Below, piece after piece: positions 24,524 through 35,658 of a DNA stretch of 64,000 nt. The stretch spans positions 496,001 to 560,000 of the forward strand of contig JAGYXB010001964.1 in assembly GCA_022495005.1 (NCBI GenBank), written 5' to 3'. The translations under genes and the position numbers were made by a program. This DNA is from Rhyacophila brunnea. Lineage: Eukaryota > Arthropoda > Insecta > Trichoptera > Rhyacophilidae. Numbering within the stretch: the first letter of the stretch is position 1; every line of letters starts with the position of its first letter. The notes under the pieces were generated by a model. It was given only the letters and a program-made list of their open reading frames with translations. It was not told where the DNA came from and did not search any database.

Positions 24524-25192
24524 TGATACACCCCTGTTACAGGCGGGCTTCTCCCGGTGTAAAATAATCATTTAGTAGCTATAAGTCAAAACGTAACCCT
24601 GACCTCTAGAAACGGCTTCATAAAACATCTAATCTGATAGCTTGCTCAACCACGTAAGTATTTTTTATTCATAGGTAAAGGCCTTCGTCTGGTGTGTGAA
24701 AATCGCATATTGGGCGGAGGTGTAATTAAGATAAATTTAATTTAATTTAAAAAGTAAAAATGATGATGGATGAAAGAGATAATTTTAAGACTAAATATAA
24801 GGATTCAAAAATAATAAATTTTGCCGCGCATTGTGCGTGAAATCCTCGCGCGCCGGCGCCAGGGTCAGGCTCGTGATTCGCCGAATCAAAGATCATGCGA
24901 TCAGATTTGGCCAATCACTAGTCCCTTTTACTAGTTGGCGTGGGTCTGAGGAATTTAAAAAGAGAAAAAAAGTAAGTAAGCAGCCCTTTTCCAATAGGAT
25001 AGGACCTGCGACTATAATCGTAAAAACCCAGATATAAATTTGTGAAACTAAAAATCATAAGAAAATATAAGACCACGTCACGAACACGAAAGACCGAGTT
25101 TTATTTATACTCCAACCGTTTAATTTTTTTTTTTTTGTGAATCCGGGGTTCGATGGACACCTGAGCTAGCCGCTGGAACCCCGGGTATCTCA
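24524..25192 (+). repeat. left LTR
   Basis: 669 bases, TG...CA ends. Its mid-section (GTGCGTGAAATCCTCGCGCG) is nearly identical to the solo LTR at 30707-31361 but clearly different from the partner LTR at 27701. Confidence 0.88.
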
Positions 25193-27700
25193 ATGGCGCC
25201 ATGGCAACATGAGGCTCGAAGAATCGCATGGATTCTTCCGAACCCGCGAAATAAAATTTATGCCCGCGAACGCTAAATAAAAGTTTATGATCCAGGAGCC
25301 GGAACAACCAAGAAATGGTTAACTAAAAAGTGGACTCCGACGTGACCCTTATCAAAGAAGAAAAGCTGTCTCCAACATCAAACCGGGAGAGCCCTCCTCT
25401 GGTGTTCGAAGACAGTCCACATACGGAGCTGACCGCGCCTAGCGTCGTGCTGGAGACCGTAGCACCGGCGCGTCTCCAGTACGACGAATGGCTGCACAAA
25501 TCCCACCTATGGAGACCAGATACATCATCGACGGTATCCAGCGAGGAGGGCTCGTAGAGGCCACGGCCCACTCACGACGAAAAACGGCGAGCAAAATGCC
25601 GATTTTCCTAGGGAATCACTAACATGTCGTGTACCCTAGTCGACCACGGGATGTTCGGTGAGGAGAGAAAAAGGAAACGCGAGGCCAGGGAGCCTCACAA
25701 GAGGGCTGAAAAGGCGCGCAAGCTGAGATGAATCGAATCTGTGCGGGCGCAGGCTCGACCACGAGGAGATGAAGCAGGACCAGTCGCCAACCCTCGAGTC
25801 AAGGGTGAACGACGAGTTGCTGTTGGAAGTGAAATGTGTAGATTATACGAATAAAACATCCGGAAATTCTTCTAATTACGGATATAAAGTTAATTAAGGA
25901 CCAACTTTCTGAGCCTTGTAATCTTAAGTTCATTAGTACGAAAAATGTACATTCTAGTTTTACATTGAAAATCGCAAACAATTTTATAAACGGGAAAGAA
26001 AGGATATTCTACAGTAGCGCGAAACCTGTTTCAAAGTTACGCCGTGTTAATAATTTGAATCCAAAGAGGAACGAAGAAAATAGTATATGACCGTCACTAT
26101 TATTTCTTTACAAATTACCAATCGTAAATTTAACACAGCGAAAACGGAACGGGATTAATACGGCATCACTCGACGAAGTGTATATATAGTTGATAAGTGA
26201 AATTTTAATAATAAGTTAAAATTAGGTATAAGAGGATGAAAGTAGAGATTGTATGCTTGTGATAAAAAAAAAAAAAAATGTTAATAATAAAACGTGAGAG
26301 GCACCGCAAATCGGCGCGCCTTTGGAATCGGATGACAGTAAAACGAAACAACATTTTTTTTTTTTTTAAATAAAACGGGTTTCACTAAAAATAAAGTTAA
26401 TTACACAGTTTTAAGTTTACTGATTCAGTAAATAAATATAATGAGAGGGTGGAATATTTCAATTTTTAATATCAATGTTATTTATACAGTCAATACAATG
26501 TTGCAAAATATTTATGGGTATTAGGGTAAAATATTAAATGTGATAGTAAGTGCCATAAGTACAATGGGAATATTTTATATAAAATTAGTAGCTATTTAAT
26601 GTATGGGGTAGGAGTAATTAATAATGTAAATTCGACTAAATTTAAAGTACAATGAAGTCTAATGAACAAATAAATGACTAAAGAAAGAAAAAGAATAAAT
26701 ACAGATGAAGACAATTTGGAAGCATAAAGAGAGCCACCTCTCGAAGTAAGCGCATCAGAAGGCAGCGTAGCTGAAAAATTCATGATACCAAAGCTTGATG
26801 GTGTGGAGAGTGCGCACTCTCCTTTCTCGTCGCAGGTTCATGAGAAGACTAGGGACGTGACGCCTGAAAGATATCGTGAAACAACAAGAGTTACCTCCGA
26901 ACTGTAACCATCTACAAAGAAAAGAAAGAAGAAGAAATTGAAATGGATACTTATTGTGAAAAACCATCCTAGTACCCGTGAGAAAGCCGTGCCGCCGTCA
27001 ACGAGCCTGGCCGTTGTACCGCTATACGATGCCTTGCCCGCAGTAATAGGAACAGATGGAGACACAGTACCTGTCCATCTATGAGGTGATACTCCAGAGA
27101 CCAGCAGATCAGTGGAAAACTTTCCACAGAAAGATATCCGCTGCTCTGAACGAGCCTGGCTCAATAGTAACGCCACTACCACGCCCTGGTTGCAAAGGCA
27201 GACGACGCCAAACGAGGTACGCTCCTATTGCACCAGAAGAAGAAAAACGTAACACGAAATAATAATTCCGAACGAGGGCCAAACGTCTACAAATGTAGCC
27301 CCTAGGAATACAAAAGAAAGATTGGAAAGCGCGAGAGTCAAAGACTGCAGCTTCGCGACCCCTCCGCTGACTAATAAAAACGAATAAAATAACAAGAAAA
27401 CCTAATTAAAACAAAGTAACACAAAATAAATGTACTACACTGAAATTAAATCAAACTCTGACCTATTCAGAAGTATCGCGAAAGCATTGCTTTGAGCTGA
27501 AGATAATAATCCAAAATAAATATAGAAAATAATAAAAATAGAGCTAAAGTATACAGTTTTATGTTAGAATAGTTAGATTGTAGTTGAATTCTTTTATAAA
27601 CTGTTTATCATGCCATGTACTTAACGGATGAACAAGGAATTGGATGGGTGGCCGATGAGATCAGGGCGTACCTTTCGACTTTAATCCAGATGGGGCGAAT

Positions 27701-28387
27701 TGATACACCCCAGTTACAGGCGGGCTTCTCCCGGTGTAAAATAATCATTTAGTAGCTATCAAGTCGAAACGTAACCCTGACCTCTAGAAACGGCTTTGTA
27801 AAACATCTAATCTGATTCCTTGCTGAACCACGTAAGTATTTTTTTTTTATTAATAAGTAAAGGCCTTCGTCCGGTGTGTGAAAATCACATATTGGGCGGA
27901 GGTGTAATTAAGATACATTTAATTTAATTTAAAAAGTATAAATGATGATGGATGAAAGCGATAATTTTAAGACTAAATATAAGTACTTATTCAAATCTAA
28001 TAAATTTTGCCGGCAACGTTGAAGTCTCCGCGCGCCTGCGCCGAGGTGGTCCTCGTGATTCGTCAAATCGAAAGGATCACGCGATAAAATTTGGCCAATC
28101 ACGAGAGTCCTTTTTGTAGAATGGCGTGGGTACGCGAAGTTTAAAAAAAAAAAAAAAAATTAGTGAGCGTCCGGTTTTAAAACAATACGGACTGACGACT
28201 GTAACTGTAAAAAACTACAAAATAACCTTGTCAAACTCAAGATTAAAATATATACCTAATACCAAGTTACGCACAAGAAAGTCTTAGTGTTTTATTTAAC
28301 CACAAACATAAATATATCGTTCCTTTTTTTTGTGAATCCGGGGTTCAATGGACACCTGAGCTAGCCGCTGGAACCCCGGGTATCTCA
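27701..28387 (+). repeat. right LTR
   Basis: 687 bases. The outer 200 bases match the left LTR well; the GC-rich middle and the segment before the final GAATCCGGGGTTC block are diverged. It contains a 17-A run at about 28144-28160. Confidence 0.88.
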
Positions 28388-29156
28388 CCTGGTAACATTA
28401 TTAAAATGCAATGAGATATTACATAGGTAGATATTTTTTTTTTTTTTTATTTTTTTTTCTAGATGCCTTTATGGATACCTCGCATTTACTATCGAGGTTT
28501 CTTAAGGACTTTGGCACGCAAACTACTCTACTTGATGCTAGTCAAATGAAAATTTGCCGGCTGAGAGAATATGCCTTATTGAAAACTGTTCTTCTACCCG
28601 CATCGGGTATTGCTAATTTGAATTCGGCCAGGGCCTATGATACCGCCTTGCAAAAACCCTGGAAAATTCTTAGTAGCGCAAGGCGGAGGTGATTCTGATG
28701 AATATTTTGTCGTATTCATTGGGAACTGAGGACTGCGATTTGTAGTCGAGTTTTTTCCCGTGGTAAAAGAAATGTCGCATTGGACTAATGTTCTAAGTAT
28801 ATACTTATCCTATCTTATATGATTGCAGTCACTGGATCTGAAAGGCATGAATCATCTTTACATGTCACCATTTATTATTTTTATTCTTTTTATTATATTG
28901 ATACCAGATAAAGGTATCCCCTGGGATACTACCGCAGCTGACCGAAGCATCGGTTTTCCCAAAAGGACACCTCAGCCTACCTCAGCCTAAAATTGTCCTT
29001 ATGCAGTCCATTTCAGTCAAATAGCCATTGCCAATACCATTTAGATGACAACATTCTTTTTGCCATAAGTTCTCTCTGGGTACGAACTATGGCAATACAG
29101 AAACCGGATGGCCGCAACCGCCGCCATCAGAGAGAGAGTTCCGCGGAAAGAGAGAG
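28388..29156. other. intergenic, no gene identified
   Basis: A 73-codon frame (to 28692) beginning MDTSHLLSRFLKDFG has no recognised family and starts just after a T-rich run. Not called as a gene. Confidence 0.35.
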
Positions 29157-30340
29157 ATGACCACTGACGCGTGGGTGGGCAATATAACCGGCCGGCGCCA
29201 GCCGGCTCGCCCTCTTGCCGCCAGCCCGTTGCCCCGAAAGGTCCTCGCAGAACCTCGCCGTGTCCCGCCATCTTGTTATTATTTAGTACGCCGCGAGTTG
29301 CCGATCCCGCCGTGTCCGCTATTTTCCGAGTTGAGATATATCGCTGTACGCCGCGAGTTGTCGATATCGCCGTGTTCCGCCGCCTGGTGAGTTCAGTTAT
29401 CTATAACGGTACGCCGCGAGTGCCAATACCGCCGTATTCGCCATTTGTCGAGTTTGGATATATCGCTGCACGCCGCTAGTTGTCGATATCGCCGTGTTCC
29501 GCCATCTTGTGGAATCGACAGTGTACAAGCTCGTCGCCTCGTGCCTGTCACCTCGTGACCACCGAGTCTGCGCCCCTCGCTGTTACCTCGTGCCCACAGA
29601 GCCTGCGCCCCGGGCTTGCCACTCGGTCCATCGAGTCTGCGCTCCAGCCGCCACCACGTGCTCGTCGCCTCGTGCCCCCGCCGGCGCCCGTGACCACCGA
29701 TTCTGCGCCCCGGGCTTGCCACTCGGTCCATCGAGTCTGCGCTCCAGCCGCCACCACGTGCTCGTCGCCTCGTGCCCCCGCCGGCGCCCGTGACCACCGA
29801 TTCTGCGCCCCGTGCTGCTGCCTCGTGCCCTCGGGAGTCTGCGCCCCTCGCTGTTACCTCGTGCCCACAGAGCCTGCGCCCCGGGCTTGCCACTCGGTCC
29901 ATCGAGTCTGCGCTCCAGCCGCCACCACGTGCTCGTCGCCTCGTGCCCCCGCCGGCGCTCGTGCCTGTCATCTCGTGACCACCGATTCTGCGCCCCGTGC
30001 TGCTGCCTCGTGCCCTCGGGAGTCGGCGCCCCTCGCTGTTACCTCGTGCCTCCAGAGCCTGCGCCCCGTGCTGGCTCACGCTTAATCTCAATTATATCAG
30101 TCCATGTCCTTACAGTTAATACAACCAGCCGGCGCTCGTGCCTGTCATCTCGTGACCACCGATTCTGCGCCCCGTGCTGCTGCCTCGTGCCCTCGGAAGC
30201 CTGCGCCCCTCGCTGTTACCTCGTGCCCACAGAGCCTGCGCCCCGTGCTGGCTCTCGCTTAATCTCAATTATATCAGTCCATGTTAATACAGTTAATACA
30301 ATAGTAATCTATCAATAAATGCCGACCTAACAATCCGTGT
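29157..30340 (+). repeat. GC-rich tandem-repeat island
   Basis: Two blocks. At 29285-29520 a unit of about 60 bases (ACGCCGCGAGTTG...CGCCGTGTTCCGCC) occurs four times. At 29540-30270, longer units combine GTGACCACCGATTCTGCGCC, GGGCTTGCCACTCGGTCC and CTCGCTGTTACCTCGTGCC modules. The second module repeats at 100- and 171-base spacing, and a 180-base unit repeats at the right end. An AATAAA (30315-30320) and a TTCAGTCTCCTGCCCC stretch follow, which could be the R-U5 part of an LTR. Base composition is far from the AT-rich surroundings. Open frames on both strands result from the composition. Confidence 0.8.
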
Positions 30341-30544
30341 TTCAGTCTCCTGCCCCTCACTCTTGCCCTAATCCCAGTGTCACGGCCCGCCGAATTCGTC
30401 TCACCAACGAAGGCCGGTGACAATATCAATACAGAAATTAAAAAGGGCATCTCTTCCGGCCTCGTTTGCCATGGTCCCCGGAAGGTCTCGAATGTCCGCA
30501 TCTGCCATCTGTAATAAAAAGTTCAGGTTGTGCCGCTCCGATAT

Positions 30545-30706
30545 TAGGGATTCTAATCCCGGGGTCCCGAACTATTTTTCATACCTATGAATCCCGAGAT
30601 TGGTAAACATAATCCCGAAACTTTCGGGATTGATTTTTTATCAATTTTTATGGAAAATAAAATAAAAACGAAAATATAACAGAAAAAAATGTGGAGTATT
30701 TCCATT
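30545..30706 (+). repeat. 5' part of a hAT-like element, cut by a solo LTR
   Basis: Begins TAGGGATTCTAATCCC and matches the left third of the complete element at 59060-59780. It ends where the solo LTR starts at 30707. Confidence 0.75.
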
Positions 30707-31361
30707 TGATACACCCCTGTTACAGGCGGGCTTCTCCCGGTGTAAAATAATCATTTAGTAGCTTAAGTCGAAACGTAACCCTGACCTCTAAAAACATCTA
30801 ATCTGATTCCTTGCTCAACCACGTAAGTATTTTTTATTCATATGTAAAGGCCTTCGTCCGGTGTGTGAAAATCGCATATTGGGCGGAGGTGTAATTAAGA
30901 TAAATTTAATTTAATTTAAAAAGTATAAATGATGATGGATGAAAGCGATAATTTTAAGACTAAATATAAGTATTTAAATATAATAAATTTTGCCGCGCAT
31001 TGTGCGTGAAATCCTCGCGCGCCGGCGCCAGGGTCAGGCTCGTGATTCGCCGAATCAAAGATCACGCGATGAAATTTGGCCAATCACGAGAGTCCTTTTT
31101 GCTGGACGGCGTCGGTACGCGAAATTTAAAAAAAAGAAAAAAATTTAGTAAGCGTCCCCTTTCCGATAGGATAGGACCTGCGAAACTTATTGTTAAAACA
31201 AAATATGTAAACGTTTAAAGAAAATGTAAAATATAAGAAGACCACGTTACGAGCACGAAAGACCGTGTTTTATTTATACTCCAACCGTTTGAATTTCTTT
31301 TTTTTGTGAATCCGGGGTTCGATGGACTCCTGAGCTAGCCGCTGGAACCCCGGGGATCTCA
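30707..31361 (+). mobile_element. solo LTR, TSD CATT
   Basis: A single 655-base LTR of the 24524-28387 family, starting TGATACACCCCTG and ending CGGGGATCTCA, flanked by CATT at 30703-30706 and 31362-31365. It marks loss of the internal region by recombination between LTRs. Confidence 0.88.
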
Positions 31362-31930
31362 CATTCCATTTGCGAGGAGGCTTCTTTTTGAAGGAGTTCA
31401 TGACATGCAGGTTATTTCTCTCAGCAAACTCGACCAGCATGTCACCCCTTGTGTCCCTCTGGCCGTATTATCCAAAGCGCCCGACAGCTATATCGTCTCG
31501 ATGGTAGGAGCTGATCCGCGCATTAAAGTCATCCATTACGATGTTATAATGGCAATTACGCTTGTTTTTTAATTTATCTATGTCTTCATAAAGGTCCTCC
31601 ACATCTTCATCGGGGTGGCCTTGTGTAGGAGCTACTATTGATTTGAATGATTAGACTTGCCACCCTATCAGATAAACAGTCGAATTCCACCATGCTTTAT
31701 GAATAATAAATCCGACACCGCTAGTGCGTCCACTTGTAGTTCCTTTATAGCAGAGCACATGTCCGCTGTGCAAGTTGATGATGGCTTCATCTTTACGTCG
31801 GACTTCGCTGAGGCCGACGACGTCCCAGTGGATTCCACTGAGTTCCTCAAGTTTGGCGTTGCTGGATAGTGTTCTGGCGTTATACATGGCTATGGTCATC
31901 GGTTACCGTTGCTCCGGGGATTGTTAGTAC
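31362..31930 (-). mobile_element. RTE-clade retrotransposon, endonuclease domain fragment
   Basis: The minus strand encodes IAMYNARTLSSNAKLEEL, WDVVGLSEVRRKDE and, after a frame break, IYAPTQGHPDEDVEDLYEDI, then VMDDFNARI and VEFAERNNLHVMNSF. These are the AP-endonuclease motifs of RTE elements; the usual GDFN is changed to DDFN. Stops and frameshifts make it inactive. The piece ends where the solo LTR is inserted. Confidence 0.85.
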
Positions 31931-32888
31931 CCTCTGCCTTCCTTTGCTGTTTGCTGCCGTGATCAGTGTCAGGTTGCCCAATAATATACCCTTTAATATG
32001 GCTCAATGCACAAGAATTAAGAATGTAGCATTCTTTATTGAACCAGACCACACCAGCATGTCAGTTAATTTGTCATTTACCCTTTTGCATTTGAAACCAT
32101 TACGTATTTTTCATATTGGAAACAGTCTTACCTGTTTTCACAGCCGAGATGCAAAATTGCAATTTACAAGACATTGAAAATATAATTTTTTTTTAATAAA
32201 GTGAATATACCTACTTGGGATTTTTTTTTATCCAACTGGAGATTCTAATTGGATGCAATTGGAATCAAGTAGGATGTGTCACCGCGCTGCAACTTGAGTA
32301 CTATCGCTCTGAGCTCTTAGGATCTCCAATAAGTTGAGCACAGTGGAATGTTTCAATTAGGTACAGTGGTGTGAAGTCACTCAATCGATGTTTACCTTAA
32401 GCCGGTTCACACATCTAATCTTGTCTCGTCTGTAACGTATCGTATACATCGACATGACGTCATAGGTATTCATAAAACAGACATTGCCAAATGGAGCTCC
32501 GCACATTAGTGGAATGTAACTTTTTAGTTTGAAAAAAAACATCTAGTGCTGCTAGCAACAAATCGCATGCATCTCTGGCTGCGAGTCAAAGCCTCCAGTA
32601 CGCATATTGCATACACACTACGAATTGGTCATTCCTATACTGGCTCACTGGTCGCCGCATCCTATACATATCCACGTTTGAGAGGTTACGTTCGACTGTC
32701 ACTAGATGCCTATGTACGAGTTCTTCATACGCAACATCAGAATGACGTCCCTAGGTTTGATTTATGGCTGTGCGGCAGACGAGGCGAGTGTGGATGTTTC
32801 TCATAGCTGATAGGTCAAAAAGTGCTAATGCGTGTTCCTCAAACATTATTTTTGGTTTAAAAATTGTTCTTTACTTTTTAATTTTAAT
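31931..32888. other. intergenic, no gene seen
   Basis: Frames at 31869-32177 and 32546-32806 show no recognisable domain. TTAAGCCGGTTCACAC at 32398 resembles a Harbinger-type end but no partner was found. Confidence 0.35.
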
Positions 32889-32890
32889 TA

Positions 32891-34857
32891 CAGTAAAACC
32901 TCGTTAGTAAGAACACTGATAATTCGAAATTTTCCCGAAAAAGAAGACCCTTGAACATTATTTTCATATAAAACCATACATTTAATTCGAATTTCGTAAT
33001 TCGAAATGAGTCCCAGGCATATAAAAATATTCAATAAATCGTAATAAAGTACACTATTTCATGAGCCAGTCAGTCATTGAGAATTATGAGACTTTCCTTA
33101 AAACAGGGGTTCCCAACCCCGTGCCCGCGGTACGATTCGTATGTGCCCGCCACTATTCGACAGAGACAGAATTTCCACGCTAGCCTGACACACGCAGAAA
33201 ACCCGAAGTGAACGAACGCCACGAACAGAGCCGATGAACGCCGAAGCACGTGACAGTAGTCACGTGCTTGTACCGTCCCGATTGCTTCGGCGATCATCGG
33301 GCACCAGCAATGGTAGGTAAAAACAAAGGATTTATTGCCCTCTGCAAGAAGGATGAATCATTTTCAAACTTTATGTCCTACCACTGTATTATCCACCAGG
33401 AAGCTCTGTGTTGTAAAATATTGCCATTTGAACACGTTATGAAAATAGTTACAAAAATAATCAATTCTATTCGAGCAGCTCCTTTGCAACACCGACTTTT
33501 CAAGGCCCTGTTAGAAGATACTGAAGATAAAAAACATGATCTTATTCTGCATACTGAAGTACATTGGCTCAGTAAAGGAAAGGTTCTTACAAGATTTGTG
33601 AGTTTAATTGAAGAAATAAAAACATTTATAAACGATAAAAAGGAAAATTATGATGAACTAGCTAACTCTCGCTGGCTGATTGATTTGGGATCTCTCACAG
33701 ACATAATGGAAAAATTGAATTCTTTAAATTTGGAGTTGCAGGGGAAAGACAAAAACATGGCTGACATGATAAGCTCTGTAAAGTAATTTAAAGCTAAATT
33801 GGATTTGTTGATATCACATCTGCAGATCAATTCTCTCGTGCATTTCCCACATATGAATAAAATGCTAGGTAACAATGAATTAAACGGGTCATTATTTATT
33901 AAGCATCTTCAAGTGTTAAAAAACAATTTGAAGAGAGATTTTTGCAGTTTACAGATATCGAGCCAATTGTTTCCTTCTGTATCAATCCTTTTACTTGCCA
34001 AATAAATGTAATGGAAATGGCCGCATGTATTGCAGATTTTGTTCAAGGCAAGACAGAAGAACTAGAGTTTAGAGAACTAAATTTTGGAGCTTAAGAATGA
34101 TATTTTGCTTAAATCCTTAATATGAGAGGACTTTTGGAATACAGTGGACAGAGAAAAGTTCCCATTTTTGAAAAAAGCGGCATATAAAATCGAATCATTT
34201 TTCGGTTCGACATATTTATGCGAATCATTGTTTTCAAACATGAACTTAATAAAATCAAGATATAGATCTCGACTCACCGATGAGCATCTTTATGATTGTT
34301 TGCTAACAGGATTATCGTCATACTCTCCTAATTATGAGGCACTGGCCAATGATATGCAATGCCAAAGATCACATTGACATATGATATTCTATTTTTTTAT
34401 AAAATGTTTTCTTTGTATTTGTGTTTTTTGTTTACTTTGTTTACGTTTTGTAAATACATTTCTCTGTGTGTATGCAATTTGAATAATAGTTTTATTATTT
34501 TGAAACATTTTTGTTTATTATTTATTAATAAATTATGAATATAAGAAAATAAATTATGGGAAAATAAGAAGATATGGAAGGAGTTTGTCGATTAAAAAAA
34601 GGTGGTACCCGCCACCCTACCGATATATTAGAATGTGCTCTAGAGTACAAAAAGGTTGGGAACCCCTGCCTTAAAACATCAAAAATTACTTATTTTATGA
34701 TAGTAATAAAAATAATCCTGACATTTTATGACCCAATTCGGTAGGCACATCTATGATCAGAAACGAAATTAATGAAAATAAAAAAAAAATTATATTTTTC
34801 CCCCATACATTTCATAATTCGAATTTTTTTGGAATTCGTATTAACGAGGTTTTACTG
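32891..34857. mobile_element. pogo/Tc1-like MITE carrying a nested hAT
   Basis: Ends CAGTAAAACCTCGTTAGTAAG and TTAACGAGGTTTTACTG with TA on both sides (32889-32890, 34858-34859). Without the hAT insertion its body of about 395 bases matches the uninterrupted copy at 57789-58228. No transposase. TA duplication and a CAGTA end fit the pogo branch of Tc1/mariner. Confidence 0.85.
33104..34668 (+). mobile_element. hAT element with broken transposase, TSD CCTTAAAA
   Basis: 15-bp terminal repeats CAGGGGTTCCCAACC and complement; perfect 8-bp duplication CCTTAAAA at 33096-33103 and 34669-34676. The interior has degraded transposase frames of the GTF2IRD2/ZBED-related hAT group. 33250-33786 has HTEVHWLSKGKVLTRFVSL and LTDIMEKLNSLNLELQGKDK; 34144-34377 has ESLFSNMNLIKSRYRSRLTD, the dimerisation region. 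Stops and frameshifts separate the pieces and the N-terminal BED part is missing. Confidence 0.92.
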
Positions 34858-34921
34858 TAATGATTTCTGAACATGGCTATACCAAAATTTAGTAACCCAA
34901 GAAAAACAAAGATGTATGTAT

Positions 34922-35158
34922 TTCGATGGGTTAGTCATTAGTGCAAAGATACTGTATTTCCAGTTTTTGTTGAAATTGAGTTAGCATACACAAAACGCTT
35001 GTCTGCATCGTAAATATATTGTACGCCCAAACAGGATATGTATTTGATAAGATATTGTATCTTTCAAATACATTTGTGCATTTTTCATACACCTCAAATA
35101 TTAAAATTCAATTTTCTCAAAACCGGACATACAATATCTTTGCACTAAAACATTGAAT
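34922..35158 (-). repeat. inverted-repeat MITE family I, copy 1
   Basis: Ends ATTAGTGCAAAGATACTGTA and TACAATATCTTTGCACTAAA. Matches 37008-37260 in opposite orientation (GAAATTGAGTTAGCATACAC). Confidence 0.7.
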
Positions 35159-35184
35159 TATGTATTTTACGGATGTGTTGCTGC

Positions 35185-35500
35185 CAGTGGTGAGGGTTGG
35201 AGGTAGGCTGTGGAGATCTGACAAAAATAATGCACACTTTGTCAATCATACTCATTTGTTTCTATTGAACTAAGAATACAAATGCAATGGTTGGTTAGTT
35301 TTTAAAATTAAAATTAAACCTTGCCTACGCCAAGCCATAATAAAAAATATTCATTTATCTATAAAATATTTTTATGATTTAAATGGTAAAATTTTGTAGA
35401 TAGAAGAATATTTTTCATCTTTTTTCTATTATAGTTTGGTTTAGGCAGGGTTTAATTGAATTTATAAAATTAATCGCACCAACTGCACATGGTCATGTAA
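35185..35500. repeat. hAT-like MITE family B, 3'-truncated
   Basis: Begins CAGTGGTGAGGGTTGGAGGT and follows the family interior, but loses the right end around 35500. It lies just downstream of the RpL38 poly(A) signal. Confidence 0.7.
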
Positions 35501-35658
35501 TGTGATGTCTTATTAGTATTCTTGCTCTGTTATAATCTCTAATATTAAATTAATAGATCCAATGGATAAGGTATATTGGTAGTAAATAGGATAATAGGTT
35601 TTGAAAAAAAACTATATGATTGATTTTAAATCATTTATTAAAAATAATTAGTGACATT

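Larger units (their letters stand above)
24524..28387 (+). mobile_element. degenerate LTR retrotransposon, 3.9 kb, TSD CCTG
   Basis: Two direct LTRs (24524-25192 and 27701-28387), both beginning TGATACACCCC and ending GGGTATCTCA, are flanked by CCTG at 24520-24523 and 28388-28391. Directly after the left LTR comes ATGGCGCCATGG, a possible primer-binding site (TGGCGCC). A short purine run, AGATGGGGCGAA, abuts the right LTR as a candidate polypurine tract. The 2.5-kb interior has only short broken frames (one at 25330-25557 is acidic and Ser/Pro-rich); no reverse transcriptase, protease or integrase motif was found. Non-autonomous or heavily deleted. Confidence 0.88.

Noticed and set aside
28411..28692. 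Frame starting MDTSHLLSRF as a host or retroelement gene
   Set aside because: It begins in a T-rich run, has no recognised family and no promoter or splice context; kept only as a note in the intergenic entry.
29393..30091. Long open frames on both strands (232 and 201 codons)
   Set aside because: They lie entirely in the GC-rich tandem-repeat island, where stop codons are rare in all frames. The translations are repetitive and lack domains.
33250..34377. Domesticated GTF2IRD2-like host gene
   Set aside because: Intact terminal repeats and target duplication plus frameshifts show a dead hAT element, not a host gene.
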